In this document: piece after piece, positions 1 through 8,665 of the stretch
Numbering within the stretch: position 1 is the first letter of the stretch
Layout of the letters: each line of letters begins with the position of its first letter
Assembly: GCA_963702765.1 (NCBI GenBank)
Contig: CAVPEB010000043.1
Location: 9,567-73,566, forward strand
Length of the DNA: 64,000 bases
From: DATMNR01 sp963702765
GTDB taxonomy: Bacteria > Chloroflexota > Ktedonobacteria > Ktedonobacterales > Ktedonobacteraceae
Direction of reading: 5' to 3'
Notes under the pieces: generated by a model
What the model saw: the letters and a program-made list of their open reading frames with translations, nothing else
Databases searched by the model: none
Told to the model about the DNA's origin: nothing
Position numbers and translations under genes: made by a program

Positions 1-1079
1 TCAATAAGACCCTTAGGGATAAGAGGCGATATGATCACAGCAGGTACGCGCACGCCCAGTTGTTTAAAATCAAAGTTGTTGGTATTGTTACCTGGATCGG
101 TAATAGCATCCCCAGGAGCTACGGCTTGAGGTGGAGGAACATGATCATAAAAGCCACCATGCTCATCGTAGGTGACAATTAGTACACTATTATCCCAAAG
201 AGGTGAGTTACGAATTGTTTCGTAAATCGTCTTCAAAAGTCTATCACCCCGTGTCACATCGTCCTTGGGATGTTGCGAGTTACCACAGGTAAAATCCCCC
301 GTAAGTACATGTCCATAATTTGGTTCGATAAATGCATAGGATGTTGTATAACCTGGGTTATTTATGTCGTCGTTGAAGTCATCAAAGTCCTTGAAGCGCC
401 CCTCTAGAGCACGGATGTTCATACCACTTATGGCAAGCGCTTGCGGAAACGCATCTCCTTTATAAATAGTCCAACTCAGATTCGCTTTATCAAGCCTATC
501 GTAAATCGTTCCATGCTCAAATGTATAGCCTTTGAAAAGGACAGACTCGGCCGATGTGATTGGTGATGGACTATGATCTAGTCCTCCTGACGATGCCGCA
601 TGCACAAAGAAACGATTTGGCCACGTTGGGCCTGGCATCGATGAGAACCAATGATCACATACCGCGAATTCCTGCGCGAGAGTTGTGAGTACGGGAAGTT
701 GATCTGGAGCATAACATTTCATGATCTCACCTGGATGACCTGGATCGATCTTACTGTAGGAGGTAACAAAACCACTATTAGTGATGTGAGGATAGGTGCC
801 TCCAGCTCCGCACAACTGTTCTCTCACGTCATTAAATTCATGCCCAGGATCGAAAGGCATCGCCCAATCTGCCGGAGTGGTAGCAAATATCTTATTGCCA
901 TGCTGATCAAGGTCCCAATCATTATTTGCATAAAGCCCTTCGATACCTACAGGTCGCCCACTAACGGCATCGATACCAAGTATGTTAGAAAAACCTAACA
1001 TATGATCGAAAGACCTGTTTTCTAGCATTACCACAAAGACATGTTTGATTCGATTTTGCAGATTATTGTTGGGGGTCAT
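1..1079 (-). CDS. Phosphoesterase family protein (phospholipase C / acid phosphatase type), C-terminus cut by window edge
   Basis: The reading frame is open for 359 codons from an ATG at 1079 and runs off the left edge, so the C-terminal part is missing. The N-terminus carries VFVVMLENRSFDHMLG, the signature of the alkaline-phosphatase-fold phosphoesterase family (PF04185), which contains phospholipase C and acid phosphatases. Further family blocks are seen: MPGPTWPNRFF, SWTIYKGD, FIEPNYGH, and VTYDEHGGFYDHVPPP, which holds metal-binding Asp, Glu and His. No obvious signal peptide lies at this start; a secreted form would need an upstream start, and none is convincing. The substrate (phospholipid or phosphomonoester) cannot be decided. 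No partner gene adjoins it. Confidence 0.9.
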   Translation of the reverse strand, partial: MTPNNNLQNRIKHVFVVMLENRSFDHMLGFSNILGIDAVSGRPVGIEGLYANNDWDLDQHGNKIFATTPADWAMPFDPGHEFNDVREQLCGAGGTYPHITNSGFVTSYSKIDPGHPGEIMKCYAPDQLPVLTTLAQEFAVCDHWFSSMPGPTWPNRFFVHAASSGGLDHSPSPITSAESVLFKGYTFEHGTIYDRLDKANLSWTIYKGDAFPQALAISGMNIRALEGRFKDFDDFNDDINNPGYTTSYAFIEPNYGHVLTGDFTCGNSQHPKDDVTRGDRLLKTIYETIRNSPLWDNSVLIVTYDEHGGFYDHVPPPQAVAPGDAITDPGNNTNNFDFKQLGVRVPAVIISPLIPKGLI

Positions 1080-1269
1080 AGTCCTTCATCCTCCAAATGC
1101 TGTTATCCATCTCTATAGTATTCTATCTCATCTCGGTTGGAAATTGTTATACTGATTACATGGCGACATGGATAATAGAATGTACCATAGGCTATTCGTA
1201 CAGTTATGACATAACAATTGGCATCCGTCATTTCACCAAAAGCTGAAAGCTAAATGGAAGGACACACCC

Positions 1270-1374
1270 TTGAGGAAATATAGAAACCTACAAAACCGTT
1301 TGGAGCAACGAGAAATATTTATAATGGATGGAGGAATGGGCACAGAAATTTTACACCGTGGAGTACCAACTACA
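1270..1374 (+). pseudogene. Homocysteine S-methyltransferase, 5' fragment (interrupted by TnpB element)
   Basis: This is the first part of a gene continuing at 3130. It encodes the N-terminus with FIMDGGMGTEILHRGVPTT, the first strand of the homocysteine S-methyltransferase TIM barrel. A TTG at 1270 preceded by AAGGA is the likely start; ATG 1324 is the alternative. Reading on into the insertion gives about 10 foreign codons and a stop. Joined to 3130 the frame is exact (PTT followed by LPLWSAEAL) and the product would be about 298 residues, the usual family length. The gene would methylate homocysteine with S-methylmethionine or a similar donor. As given it is inactivated. Confidence 0.85.
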
Positions 1375-3129
1375 GTATCCAGAAGTTATGACACAGCTGC
1401 CATAGCTCTATAGTTTAGACGGCAAGCCGCCTGGGCCGAACTGCGGTGGCCTCTATCCCTGGGCTAAATGCTGTCGGGAATACTTTTCTGCCGATGTTAT
1501 AACTGCCATTCACATCGGAATGGATAGGCGTACGCCCTTTGACACGATACCAGCGGCCATCGCGGCGGCCAGAGAACCGCGGCTTGTCTTCCTGCTCGGC
1601 CCCTTGAGTGGGATCATAGCTGGGCAACACATCGAGATCCAGGAAGCTGGCCTGGCTGGTGTAGCTCTCTTCGGTGACGATTACACGGATGCCAAGCGCC
1701 TCTGCCTTGTAGGTGAGCAGCTCTAGAAATGTCGCGTGCGGAATGTGCACAAACTCCTGGTTGTGCTTCTTCCCTAACTCGACCTCTTGCTTGAAGACAC
1801 GGATTCCCGGCCCAGGACGAGTGTTCCGATCTGATCGCGCCACCAGTAGCTCAATGATCCGACGGCTGGCGGTGTGCAAGTAGTGCATCATCCGACGATT
1901 GCGCTTCGTCGTGATCCGATCCAGGCGGTGGGAGGTAAAGCGGGGTTCGTTTCCTTTCGCAAGTTGTTTCTGCTGATGCTCGCGCTGTTTGTTAGACAGT
2001 TGATTGAGAGCTTTCACTGGTTTGCCAGTAACGAGGCGGGGAACGAAGCCGGGTTTATTCGAGGTGAGGGCGGCCAGGACGCTCACGCCCGGATCAAGCG
2101 CCACAAACAGATCAGGATCAAGACCCGCGGCGCGTTTTTCATCGGCCTCATAGACCACTTCGACCACATAATGATCCGCTTTTGGGACGATGCGCACCTG
2201 TTGTATCGAGGTCGGTTGTTGCTTGGTTTCGCCAATTCGCCCAAGTTGGCTCACCGCAATCTCCCGCGTGCGCAGTTCTGCCTTCCAGATACATCCGAGT
2301 TCAAATACCAGCAGATTGCGGCCCTGTGTCTTGTGCAGGTACTTCGGCAAGCCAGGTCGCCCCCGAAACCGCTTCGGGTGCTCCTGGTACACCTCCATGG
2401 CTTCAAAAAAGGCGATCCAAGCCCTATGTAGTTGTACAAGCACTTGATTGGCGACTTTAGCGGGAAGCGCTGTGTAGGCCTCCGTCTGTTTGACGACATG
2501 GAAAATTGCTGTGTTGTTGAGGTATTTCTGCTGAAAAAGAAACGACTGCCGGACAGAGTAATTGGCCAGGTTCCAGAGGTTCTTCGACGCCAGAGCCCAT
2601 CATGGTCGATGGCGCGAAACTGCGGGTGAGTCCTTTCAATCACGTGTTGTTCGGCACGCTTCATTCCTTTTTCTCCCCTTACTAGAAAGATCTCATCGCC
2701 CTATTGGAAGAAACCTTTCATCCGGCTAGCCAAGATCTCGAGGCGAGAGCCATCCTCCTTGACGCCGACAGTGGTCGCTGCTTCTCTGCATGCATCTTTG
2801 CAGATTCATTCGAGTAAACGTCACGTGCAGAGTGAGCCACGCGTATCCATCCTCAGGCACTTGGTACGGATGAGCAACATGACGCGAATCGCCTCATTGG
2901 TGGCAGCGTACTGCTGCTTCATGCCATCACGTTGCACTCAGAAAGAAACATGGTCCCTCCCTGTCTTCCCGATTTCATCTTCTCTGCTCTTATTCTTTTC
3001 CTCTGCCCGAAAGGCGGAACGCCTTTCAACCCACATCGATTTACGGAGGCTTTCAGGCGATGTGAGGTGCGTCGTGAATTGTCATGATCTGTCAATGTTT
3101 TTCATGATCCAAAGCGAACGTTTGCTACA
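1375..3129 (-). mobile_element. IS200/IS605-like (IS1341-type, TnpB-only) element inserted in homocysteine methyltransferase
   Basis: The ends are set by the host gene: its frame stops matching after 1374 and resumes at 3130. CTACA occurs on both sides (1370-1374 and 3125-3129), so the exact end is ambiguous by 5 bp. That is either a duplication or the shared cleavage/target motif expected of this superfamily. The only recognisable gene is tnpB, on the minus strand and frame-disrupted. The stretch 2665-3129 upstream of tnpB has no convincing gene. It holds an 8-bp perfect hairpin with a GAA loop (about 3010-3028), possibly the subterminal fold of the left end. No TnpA is present, so movement would need a helper. 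Confidence 0.75.
1415..2664 (-). pseudogene. tnpB: TnpB RNA-guided nuclease / IS605 OrfB transposase, frameshifted near the N-terminus
   Basis: The main frame (2443 down to 1415) encodes TnpB middle and C-terminal parts: a RuvC-like first acidic residue in FVALDPGVSVLAAL, a TEESYTSQASFLD block and the terminal HSDVNGSYNIGRK block. This is the TnpB subgroup whose last motif is SDVNGSYN rather than a clear four-Cys zinc knuckle followed by DxNAS. The same frame continues upstream to about 2590 with typical N-terminal TnpB sequence (ASKNLWNLANYSVRQS) but lacks a start. The likely beginning (MKRAEQHVIERTHPQF, from 2664) is in another frame. One indel near 2600, in a GATGGGCTCTGG context, therefore splits the gene. 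It is probably non-functional as given. Confidence 0.8.
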
Positions 3130-3921
3130 CTTCCACTCTGGTCGGCTGAAGCCCTACTCACCAATCCAGAAACCGTACAGCATATTCACGAAGACTATAT
3201 CGAAGCTGGAGCGCAAATAATTATCACCAATACATTCCGCACAACAAGACGCGCTTTTGCAAAGCTAGACATTGCTGAAAAAGCACAAGCTGCTACCAAC
3301 CTTGCCTGTCAGCTTGTCCAGCAAGCCATTGAACACGTTAAACCCGAACATGAGGTTTATATTGCAGGATCGATGGCTCCCCTTGAAGATTGCTATTCAC
3401 CCGAACTAACCCCTTCAAACAAGGAATTGATAGAAGAACATGCTATGTACGCGCAAGATCTAAAGTCGGGTGGCGTCGACTTTATTCTTCTTGAGACAAT
3501 GATTACACTCCGAGAAACACTGGCAGCTATTCAGGCAGCAAGACAACTGGCTATGCCTTTCGCTGTCAGTTTCTGCACGGATGAATTCGGTACACTTCTC
3601 GGAGGTGAGCCATTAGGAGAGGTCGTTAGAGAAGTTGAAAAGTACGTTCCAATTTTTCTTGGGATCAATTGCGTCGCACCCTCCATTGCTACAAAAGCAT
3701 TACAAACATTAAAGAGCGTGACGCACAAATCTCTGAGCGTCTATGCGCAGGGTGCAGGGGCGCCAGATGATGCACAGGGATGGCAATTCACCGAAGAACA
3801 CATGCTGGACAATTACGTGATATATGCGAAACTCTGGAGAGATGTAGGAGCTCAAATCATCGGTGGATGCTGCGGCACAAACCCCACCTACATTGAGCGG
3901 TTATGCAGAGAGTTGGTTTAG
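3130..3921 (+). pseudogene. Homocysteine S-methyltransferase, 3' fragment
   Basis: This is the remainder of the gene begun at 1270, in frame from CTT at 3130 (LPLWSAEALL). It contains ITNTFRTTRRAF, the catalytic-barrel blocks ETMITLRE and GINCVAP, and the terminal zinc-binding GGCCGTNP. The two Cys of GGCC plus the Cys of INCV are the zinc ligands that activate the homocysteine thiol in this family. Without the insertion the protein would be complete. An internal ATG at 3373 could give a 182-residue product lacking the first barrel strands, which would not be expected to be active. The gene does not overlap its neighbours. Confidence 0.85.
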
Positions 3922-3982
3922 ATTTTGGCAAACAAGTTCAACTGTAAAAACCGTCCCTAGCAGTTTAATAAGTCACTCTTTC

Positions 3983-4028
3983 CATTCTGAAAATCTCTCC
4001 GTGTCTTCATTCGCTACCGCTCAGAATG
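3983..4028. repeat. Short dispersed repeat with CATTCTGA/TCAGAATG inverted ends
   Basis: The stretch begins CATTCTGA and ends TCAGAATG. Read on the minus strand it runs CATTCTGAGCGGTAGCGAA, then GACACGGAGAGATTTTC. The CATTCTGAGCG-AGCGAA wording resembles small interspersed sequences common in Chloroflexota and other bacteria. Only one copy lies in this window, so its repeat nature rests on general recognition. It sits between convergent genes. Confidence 0.4.
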
Positions 4029-4113
4029 ACACAATTGGATATGTTTGTTCATGAAAAACTGGAACATGCATTTGACCCTTGCCTTAAAATAATAACTAGG
4101 GCTAAAAACATTT

Positions 4114-4416
4114 TCAGTCCTTCCAATTCCACCACTTGAGCAGTTCAGCATCATAGACGTCATTGGAGGCATAATAAACAGCGCAACGCAAAACATAGAG
4201 CATGCATCGATCAACATGCGTTCCTTGAAATGTGCACAACCTCGTATAAAGGGCTTTCGGGTCCAGGTTTTTCAAATCTGATACCGACCGCAGGCCGAGG
4301 TCCCATAGATCCTCAGCAATGCTCTTGCCAACACCAGGAATTTGTCGAAATTCCTTCAACACCATCTGTTTATCACTTTCAACTAACTGGTAGAGTGTCG
4401 AGTTCTTCGTTTTCAT
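4114..4416 (-). CDS. Helix-hairpin-helix protein, Cdd1 (pathogenicity locus) family
   Basis: A 100-residue protein with a helix-hairpin-helix motif, IPGVGKSIAEDLWDLG at residues about 26-41, followed by the invariant family blocks VDRCMLYVLRCAVYYAS and the C-terminal ELLKWWNWKD. These match the Cdd1/pathogenicity-locus family (PF11731), small single-domain proteins thought to bind nucleic acid; their role is unknown. The ATG at 4416 is chosen because GGAGG lies just upstream (4421-4427). An in-frame start 18 codons further up lacks such a site. Confidence 0.85.
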   Translation of the reverse strand: MKTKNSTLYQLVESDKQMVLKEFRQIPGVGKSIAEDLWDLGLRSVSDLKNLDPKALYTRLCTFQGTHVDRCMLYVLRCAVYYASNDVYDAELLKWWNWKD

Positions 4417-4528
4417 ATTTCCTCCCCAAGTATTGATAATGGATATGTTACTATACATAACTACTATCAAAGCATGAGCTATTGTTACTTATACCAACTT
4501 GTGTTCAAAATGGGAGAATAAGTAGATA

Positions 4529-4560
4529 CAACACCGCAGTATCCAGCCACTGCGGTGTTG
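4529..4560 (-). terminator. Intrinsic terminator-like hairpin after the SnoaL-like gene
   Basis: A perfect 12-bp stem (CAACACCGCAGT) with an 8-nt loop lies 28 bp beyond the stop of the minus-strand gene ending at 4588. It is followed on that strand by the T-rich TATCTACTTATTC. It may also insulate the Cdd1-family gene downstream. Confidence 0.6.
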
Positions 4561-4587
4561 AGGCGATCAGAGGCTATCGTTGCTTTG

Positions 4588-5001
4588 CTACGAGTTGGAG
4601 AGTAGCTGGTCAGCATGACGGTGAATGAGTTTCCAGGTATCGCCTTCACGGCGGAAGATTTCGGTTACACGTAGGTTGAAAGACACTGCCTCTGAGCTAC
4701 CACGCAGGTTAGCAGAAGCCTGTTGGAAACCAACCCAGTAGGCGAGTCCATCGCTCGCCGCCATGTGCAGGATCTCAAACTGCCCATCGCCACCGCTCTC
4801 GAAATTCATGGCATCAAGTTCGTATTGTGACCAGACTGCTTCAGCACCCTGGCGATAACCTCCAGATGGTTTGAAGAAGGTAGCTGGTGAGTGGCGAGCG
4901 ACGATCTCACCAAGTGGAGCAGCATCGCCGTTAATGTAGGCGCATGCAACCTCGCTACGCTGCCTCATGAATTGCTCAAAATCGTGCTGATCGTTGTTCA
5001 T
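4588..5001 (-). CDS. SnoaL-like / NTF2-fold protein
   Basis: A 137-residue cytoplasmic protein with the pattern of the SnoaL-like/DUF4440 branch of the NTF2-like fold: an N-terminal helix, a HSPATFFKPSGG turn, then beta strands ending in NLRVTEIFRREGDTWKLIHR. That last strand pair (V-T-E-I-F-R... W-K-L-I-H-R-H-A-D) is the most conserved feature. Members are small enzymes or ligand-binding proteins, and the substrate cannot be read from sequence. It lies 65 bp downstream of a VOC gene on the same strand and may be co-transcribed with it. Confidence 0.8.
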   Translation of the reverse strand: MNNDQHDFEQFMRQRSEVACAYINGDAAPLGEIVARHSPATFFKPSGGYRQGAEAVWSQYELDAMNFESGGDGQFEILHMAASDGLAYWVGFQQASANLRGSSEAVSFNLRVTEIFRREGDTWKLIHRHADQLLSNS

Positions 5002-5066
5002 TCTTTTAACCTCAGAGCTATTTCATCATGTGTTTGTTGATTGTTTGATCGCAAATTAGTTGAAAA

Positions 5067-5420
5067 CTAGCTGCTCGGCTGGAACATATTGATCGCATTC
5101 CCTGCTGGATCTTTGACAATAAACGCTCTACCAAAAGGTTGATCAGAAGGCTGGCTCACAATCTCAACATCCTGAGAAACCAGCGTATTATATGTTGCAT
5201 CCGCGTTGTCTACAATCCACCAGAGTTCAACACCCTCGTATGGAGCAACTCCCGCATCCTCCTGCAGTGCAAATATAGCACCCATGCCCTCATGTTGCTT
5301 GAACTGCACAAAGCCAGACTGTTGATCCTCTATAGCAAAACCCATTTTTTCGGTATAAAACGAACGAGCCTGCTCAAGGTTGGGTACATGTAACATTACA
5401 AAATCGAGACCTAAAATCAT
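5067..5420 (-). CDS. VOC superfamily (glyoxalase/bleomycin-resistance/dioxygenase fold) protein
   Basis: A 117-residue single VOC module. The first half starts LDFVMLHVPNLEQARSFYTE and the second ends DPAGNAINMFQPSS, the typical terminal strand with a metal-ligand-position Asn/Glu region. GGAGG precedes the ATG. Proteins of this length normally dimerise to complete the metal site. The specific activity is undetermined. It probably forms an operon with the SnoaL-like gene that follows. Confidence 0.85.
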   Translation of the reverse strand: MILGLDFVMLHVPNLEQARSFYTEKMGFAIEDQQSGFVQFKQHEGMGAIFALQEDAGVAPYEGVELWWIVDNADATYNTLVSQDVEIVSQPSDQPFGRAFIVKDPAGNAINMFQPSS

Positions 5421-5655
5421 TCTTCAACCTCCCTCTGGTTAATACAAAATTCTTTCTATGTGAACTTTCAGCTCACATGAATACTATAACCTTGGAGTGT
5501 GACAACAGTATGGCAACAAGTTTGCCCTTTATTGTTGGCTTCCCAAACATCTAGATGCGCCCACCAATAGTCCAGATGGTGCGCCCACTACTGCTCTTTG
5601 CATAAACCATTAGAGTTTCCCGTCTTTACTTGATGCACATGGCTCCCAGATTGCT

Positions 5656-5964
5656 TTACCAACGTCCAGCCCTCTCATACTCTCCTAGCTGCACTATAAC
5701 CTTTGAGAATACGGCCATAGCAGTAGTATGCATGGTTTTAAGCTGCATAGGTGAACTGGATTTCATGGCCTCTTGAAAGTGATTACCGCGATACTCAGGC
5801 CATACCGTTTGCTGGTATCTTTCCCACTCTTTCACCTGGGATTGCTGATAGCGTGGATTCATCACACGATGATTGCTGCGAGGATAAGAGCGGCTGCGTT
5901 GTTTGTAGGATGCAGGTACGTACGCACCTAAGCCAGCTTTGCGGAGTGCAGTATAGTAGTCCAA
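5656..5964 (-). CDS. Hypothetical small basic protein
   Basis: A possible 102-residue protein beginning at a TTG, rich in Tyr, Arg, Ser and Gln, with no recognised motif (notable stretch RYQQSQVKEWERYQQTVW). It is the best of several overlapping reading frames here because it lies on the strand used by its neighbours. The start and the gene itself are uncertain, and no ribosome binding site is clear. Confidence 0.35.
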   Translation of the reverse strand: MDYYTALRKAGLGAYVPASYKQRSRSYPRSNHRVMNPRYQQSQVKEWERYQQTVWPEYRGNHFQEAMKSSSPMQLKTMHTTAMAVFSKVIVQLGEYERAGRW

Positions 5965-6236
5965 TCAAATCTCACAAGTCTATCCCACCTGTGAAGAAGA
6001 GTACCTTCAAGTTTACCCTTGGGTTGCTACAGTATACCATAAAAATACTGCTGTGGCAGTTAATACATGCACTTCCCACCTTTCTGAAAATTGTCTCCTT
6101 GCGAGGCATCTGCATACCCATGATAGATAAACAGAAGTCTAGCAAAAGACAAATGGCATACATGTGTCGGGTATGCCAGCCGCTCGGCTCAAGAGTATTT
6201 TACGTCCATACAGCGATAGCAGACGGGTTACTACGC

Positions 6237-6620
6237 TTAAAGTAACTCTTGCACTAACTCTCTACCTTTGGTTGTGACCTCGATGATCCCATTCTGATAG
6301 GTTCGTTCAAGATAGCCCTGCTTGACGGCTATCATAATAGCGGTACTAATTTTGCCTTGCCATGCTTCCCACGTTATACCCTGATAACCATCTGGTGCTT
6401 CTATTTCACCAAAACCAACACCACGTCCTGACGGCCCCCAACACATCACCGTACGATCACTTGGCCCAAACGTGCTTGAGAATACTTCCCGCACAAGAGG
6501 CTCTGCAACCTCTATGATAGCTTTCTGTTTAGCACCACCATCGAGTTTAATGACCGCCACGACCACATAGGGTATGATCTCTAGCGTTGTTACTTTATCG
6601 TCTTTTGTATTTGCTCTCAT
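6237..6620 (-). CDS. Small winged-helix-like hypothetical protein
   Basis: A 127-residue protein. The second half (GITWEAWQGKISTAIMIAVKQGYLER, then IIEVTTKGRELVQELL) has the helix-helix-strand-turn-strand pattern of a winged helix, ending with T.KG..L as in Mrr-N-like or MarR-like wings. The first half is a hydrophobic strand region with no known motif. It shares the 'ITP/VTT-G' wing ending with the protein at 7356-7661, suggesting a local family of small DNA-binding proteins. Function is unknown. Confidence 0.55.
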   Translation of the reverse strand: MRANTKDDKVTTLEIIPYVVVAVIKLDGGAKQKAIIEVAEPLVREVFSSTFGPSDRTVMCWGPSGRGVGFGEIEAPDGYQGITWEAWQGKISTAIMIAVKQGYLERTYQNGIIEVTTKGRELVQELL

Positions 6621-6684
6621 TATTTTATCTTTCTTATGATTGGCCTCTTACAAAGTGATGTTATATACCTCGTAAAAGACAAGG

Positions 6685-6715
6685 AGCAGCCTCTTAATTA
6701 ACGCCCCAGGCTGCT
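6685..6715. repeat. Inverted repeat, possible terminator
   Basis: AGCAGCCT and AGGCTGCT form an 8-bp perfect stem around a 15-nt loop in the 257-bp gap between small minus-strand genes. It could terminate the 6878-7075 frame upstream, but no T-run follows. No other feature is seen in this gap. Confidence 0.35.
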
Positions 6716-6877
6716 TGGCAGAGCGTCTCACTTCATTAGCGTAGAGAGCCACGCCACGCATAGAGCATTAGCCGTATATTTAACGTACTGTCAGGGTTTC
6801 ACGCCAGTTGATCATCTGCACATATAGAATGAGAATGATGCGCAGGTTCTCCTGTGGGCAGACTCCCTGTCTTTCTT

Positions 6878-7075
6878 TTAGTAGAGAAGTGTACCTTTCT
6901 CTATCGCTCGTCTTAGTGCCTCTTGCTCTATACGAGTACGTTCCGCTTGCTCTGCTCTGAGTGCTTCCTGGTATCGTCTTTCGTCTTGCTCTATACGAAT
7001 ACGTTCCGCTCGCTCTGCTCTGAGTGCTTCCCCGTATCGTCTTAAGTCTTTTTTTAAGCTGTTCCTCGACGTCAT
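6878..7075 (-). CDS. Short coiled-coil protein with an internal repeat
   Basis: A 65-residue, highly charged helical protein made mostly of two copies of a roughly 21-residue unit (EALRAERAERIRIEQDERR, then EALRAEQAERTRIEQEALR). The heptad-like Ala/Leu/Ile spacing predicts a coiled coil. The DNA of the two units is almost identical (about 6891-7046), indicating a recent tandem duplication. Expression and function are unknown; it may be a fragment of a longer coiled-coil gene, since 7076-7355 contains nothing recognisable. Confidence 0.45.
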   Translation of the reverse strand: MTSRNSLKKDLRRYGEALRAERAERIRIEQDERRYQEALRAEQAERTRIEQEALRRAIEKGTLLY

Positions 7076-7355
7076 CTAAATGTATTAGCGCATCTCAGAT
7101 AGGCTACAAACCTGTAGGGGGGCTTCTTAGCTTCTTCTACACGCTTCCTAGCTTCTTCTATGACGCTACGATCTGGTTTATCCACTGCTGTATTCTCTCT
7201 GTCTCAAATCCGCAAGGGAACTTTCAAATGCTTTCCTGTAACGGCACTTATCGGAACTTATTTACAGGGCTATTCTACAGGGCTATTCTACAGGATAGCC
7301 CCGCAAGAACAAGCCTTATATTTAACGTCCTGTACCTCAAGTCTCGGATGGGATA

Positions 7356-7661
7356 CTAATAGCCAGCCATAATGCGACCAGCAGGCGTGATGCTAAGCCA
7401 GTTATCGCCAGTAGCAGGCTGTATTAAACCAGCTTTGCGCATACGACCAACCCGCATACTCAACCCACGATAGTAGTACGGAAAACCAGATTTATCAGGT
7501 GCTATATCTTTCTCCGTCAGAGACACTAAATCGCGCATCTTCTCATATGCTACTGTTACATAGGCATCACCAACCATCACCATAGCCCTCAGCAATGGAA
7601 CAATCATCACATCAGGGCTGGTATGACCACCCCGCGTCAGAACACCCTTTTTCGTTTCCAT
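7356..7661 (-). CDS. Small winged-helix protein (Mrr N-terminal-domain-like)
   Basis: A 101-residue protein. The order is VMIVPLLRAMVMVGD, a helical middle, YYYRGLSMRVGRMRKAGLIQPA and the wing NWLSITPAGRIMAGY. This resembles the winged-helix N-domain of Mrr-type restriction proteins (recognition helix then strand-turn-strand with ITPAGR), here free-standing. AGAAGGAGAAG precedes the ATG. It begins 19 bp after the stop of the membrane-anchored gene at 7681-8235, so the two are probably co-transcribed. The function is inferred only as DNA binding. Confidence 0.6.
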   Translation of the reverse strand: METKKGVLTRGGHTSPDVMIVPLLRAMVMVGDAYVTVAYEKMRDLVSLTEKDIAPDKSGFPYYYRGLSMRVGRMRKAGLIQPATGDNWLSITPAGRIMAGY

Positions 7662-7680
7662 TTTCTTCTCCTTCTATCAA

Positions 7681-8235
7681 TCAGGAAATAGGTTGTGGTT
7701 GTGTAGCCGTATATTCAGTAGGGCTTGTAAAGGTAACACTACTCATGTACTTTGCGTTGTTATTGTTATCCCCCCAAACGAACGCAATTTCAGCAACGTT
7801 TTTATTCTCAAAGGCAGACGCCACTAAGTACATAACAGAAGAAGTATGTCCTATGCTAGCATCATCTTCTGCTATCCCTAAAACAATATGTGTTTTGCCA
7901 TCATGGTAGTCAATAACTTTTGCGCTTTCTACAGTCTCATTGACAAGATACTGTTGCGCTATGCTTTGCGCCTCTGCATCAGTGAGAATATGGGCTGGCT
8001 TGGGAGTCACTGGTTGCGGTTGCGGTGTCTGTTGCTTGGGCGCTGGTGCAGTAGTTGTCTGTTGCGGTTTCGTTGTATCTGTGCTTGAGCCACCAGCCGC
8101 AAGTGCGCTAATGCCCAACACGATAAACGCAAACAGCACGACAATACTGATAATAAGCAGTTTTTTATGCCCCTTTTTCTTTGGAGTTTGCTCAACATAT
8201 TTTGGAGTTTGCTCAACATATTTTTCATCAATCAT
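7681..8235 (-). CDS. Membrane-anchored hypothetical protein with extracytoplasmic domain
   Basis: A 184-residue protein: a short cytoplasmic tail containing a tandem heptapeptide (KYVEQTP twice), a Lys-rich stop, one membrane segment (LLIISIVVLFAFIVLGISAL, about residues 26-45), a Thr/Pro/Gln-rich linker and a C-terminal domain of about 100 residues with no motif I recognise. The 21-bp DNA repeat behind KYVEQTP is exact, so copy number may vary. It lies upstream of the winged-helix gene in a probable operon. A membrane-bound sensor with a small regulator partner is possible, but this is inference. Confidence 0.6.
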   Translation of the reverse strand: MIDEKYVEQTPKYVEQTPKKKGHKKLLIISIVVLFAFIVLGISALAAGGSSTDTTKPQQTTTAPAPKQQTPQPQPVTPKPAHILTDAEAQSIAQQYLVNETVESAKVIDYHDGKTHIVLGIAEDDASIGHTSSVMYLVASAFENKNVAEIAFVWGDNNNNAKYMSSVTFTSPTEYTATQPQPIS

Positions 8236-8429
8236 TGTTTTTTATCTCTCTTTGTAAAAGTAATGAAACTGGGGTTGTTCCCACCACTGTGTCCAAATCA
8301 CACAAATCTAGAACTTATTAGTTTCTTATCAGTCTATTATTGATACTATTCCCTGCCACTTCATAGGTTACTTTATGCATATTTCTTCTATATTCATGTT
8401 AACATAACTCTATGAAAAATCTGAGAAAG

Positions 8430-8472
8430 AAGTATCAAATCTTTGTAAAATCTCTACAAAGATTTGATACTT
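8430..8472. terminator. 18-bp perfect A/T-rich hairpin
   Basis: AAGTATCAAATCTTTGTA and its exact complement enclose a 7-nt loop in the 430-bp stretch 8236-8665, where no gene is seen. It lies about 190 bp after the stop of the minus-strand gene at 8666 and upstream of the gene starting at 8235. It may be a terminator or a dyad operator. The flank on the minus strand is only moderately T-rich. Confidence 0.45.
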
Positions 8473-8665
8473 GAGAACTCCCTACACTAGTCACCCATGT
8501 ACAGCAAGAAATGCGCTTTCAATACCCTTAGTCCTTGCTTTGTACTGAAAGTTTCTGTCAATCAAATGAGTCCAGGCAGTATAGCATAGGTAGCTTGAAG
8601 CGAAACAGCCAGAATGAGGCTTTGGTGGCCTGGTTCCTACATATCATTCATATATGCATCTCATG

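Noticed and set aside
1874..2431. 185-codon plus-strand frame
   Set aside because: Antisense to the TnpB coding region; no motifs or ribosome binding site.
5751..6245. 164-codon plus-strand frame
   Set aside because: It crosses the minus-strand small-gene region with no coding signals; composition and start are unconvincing.
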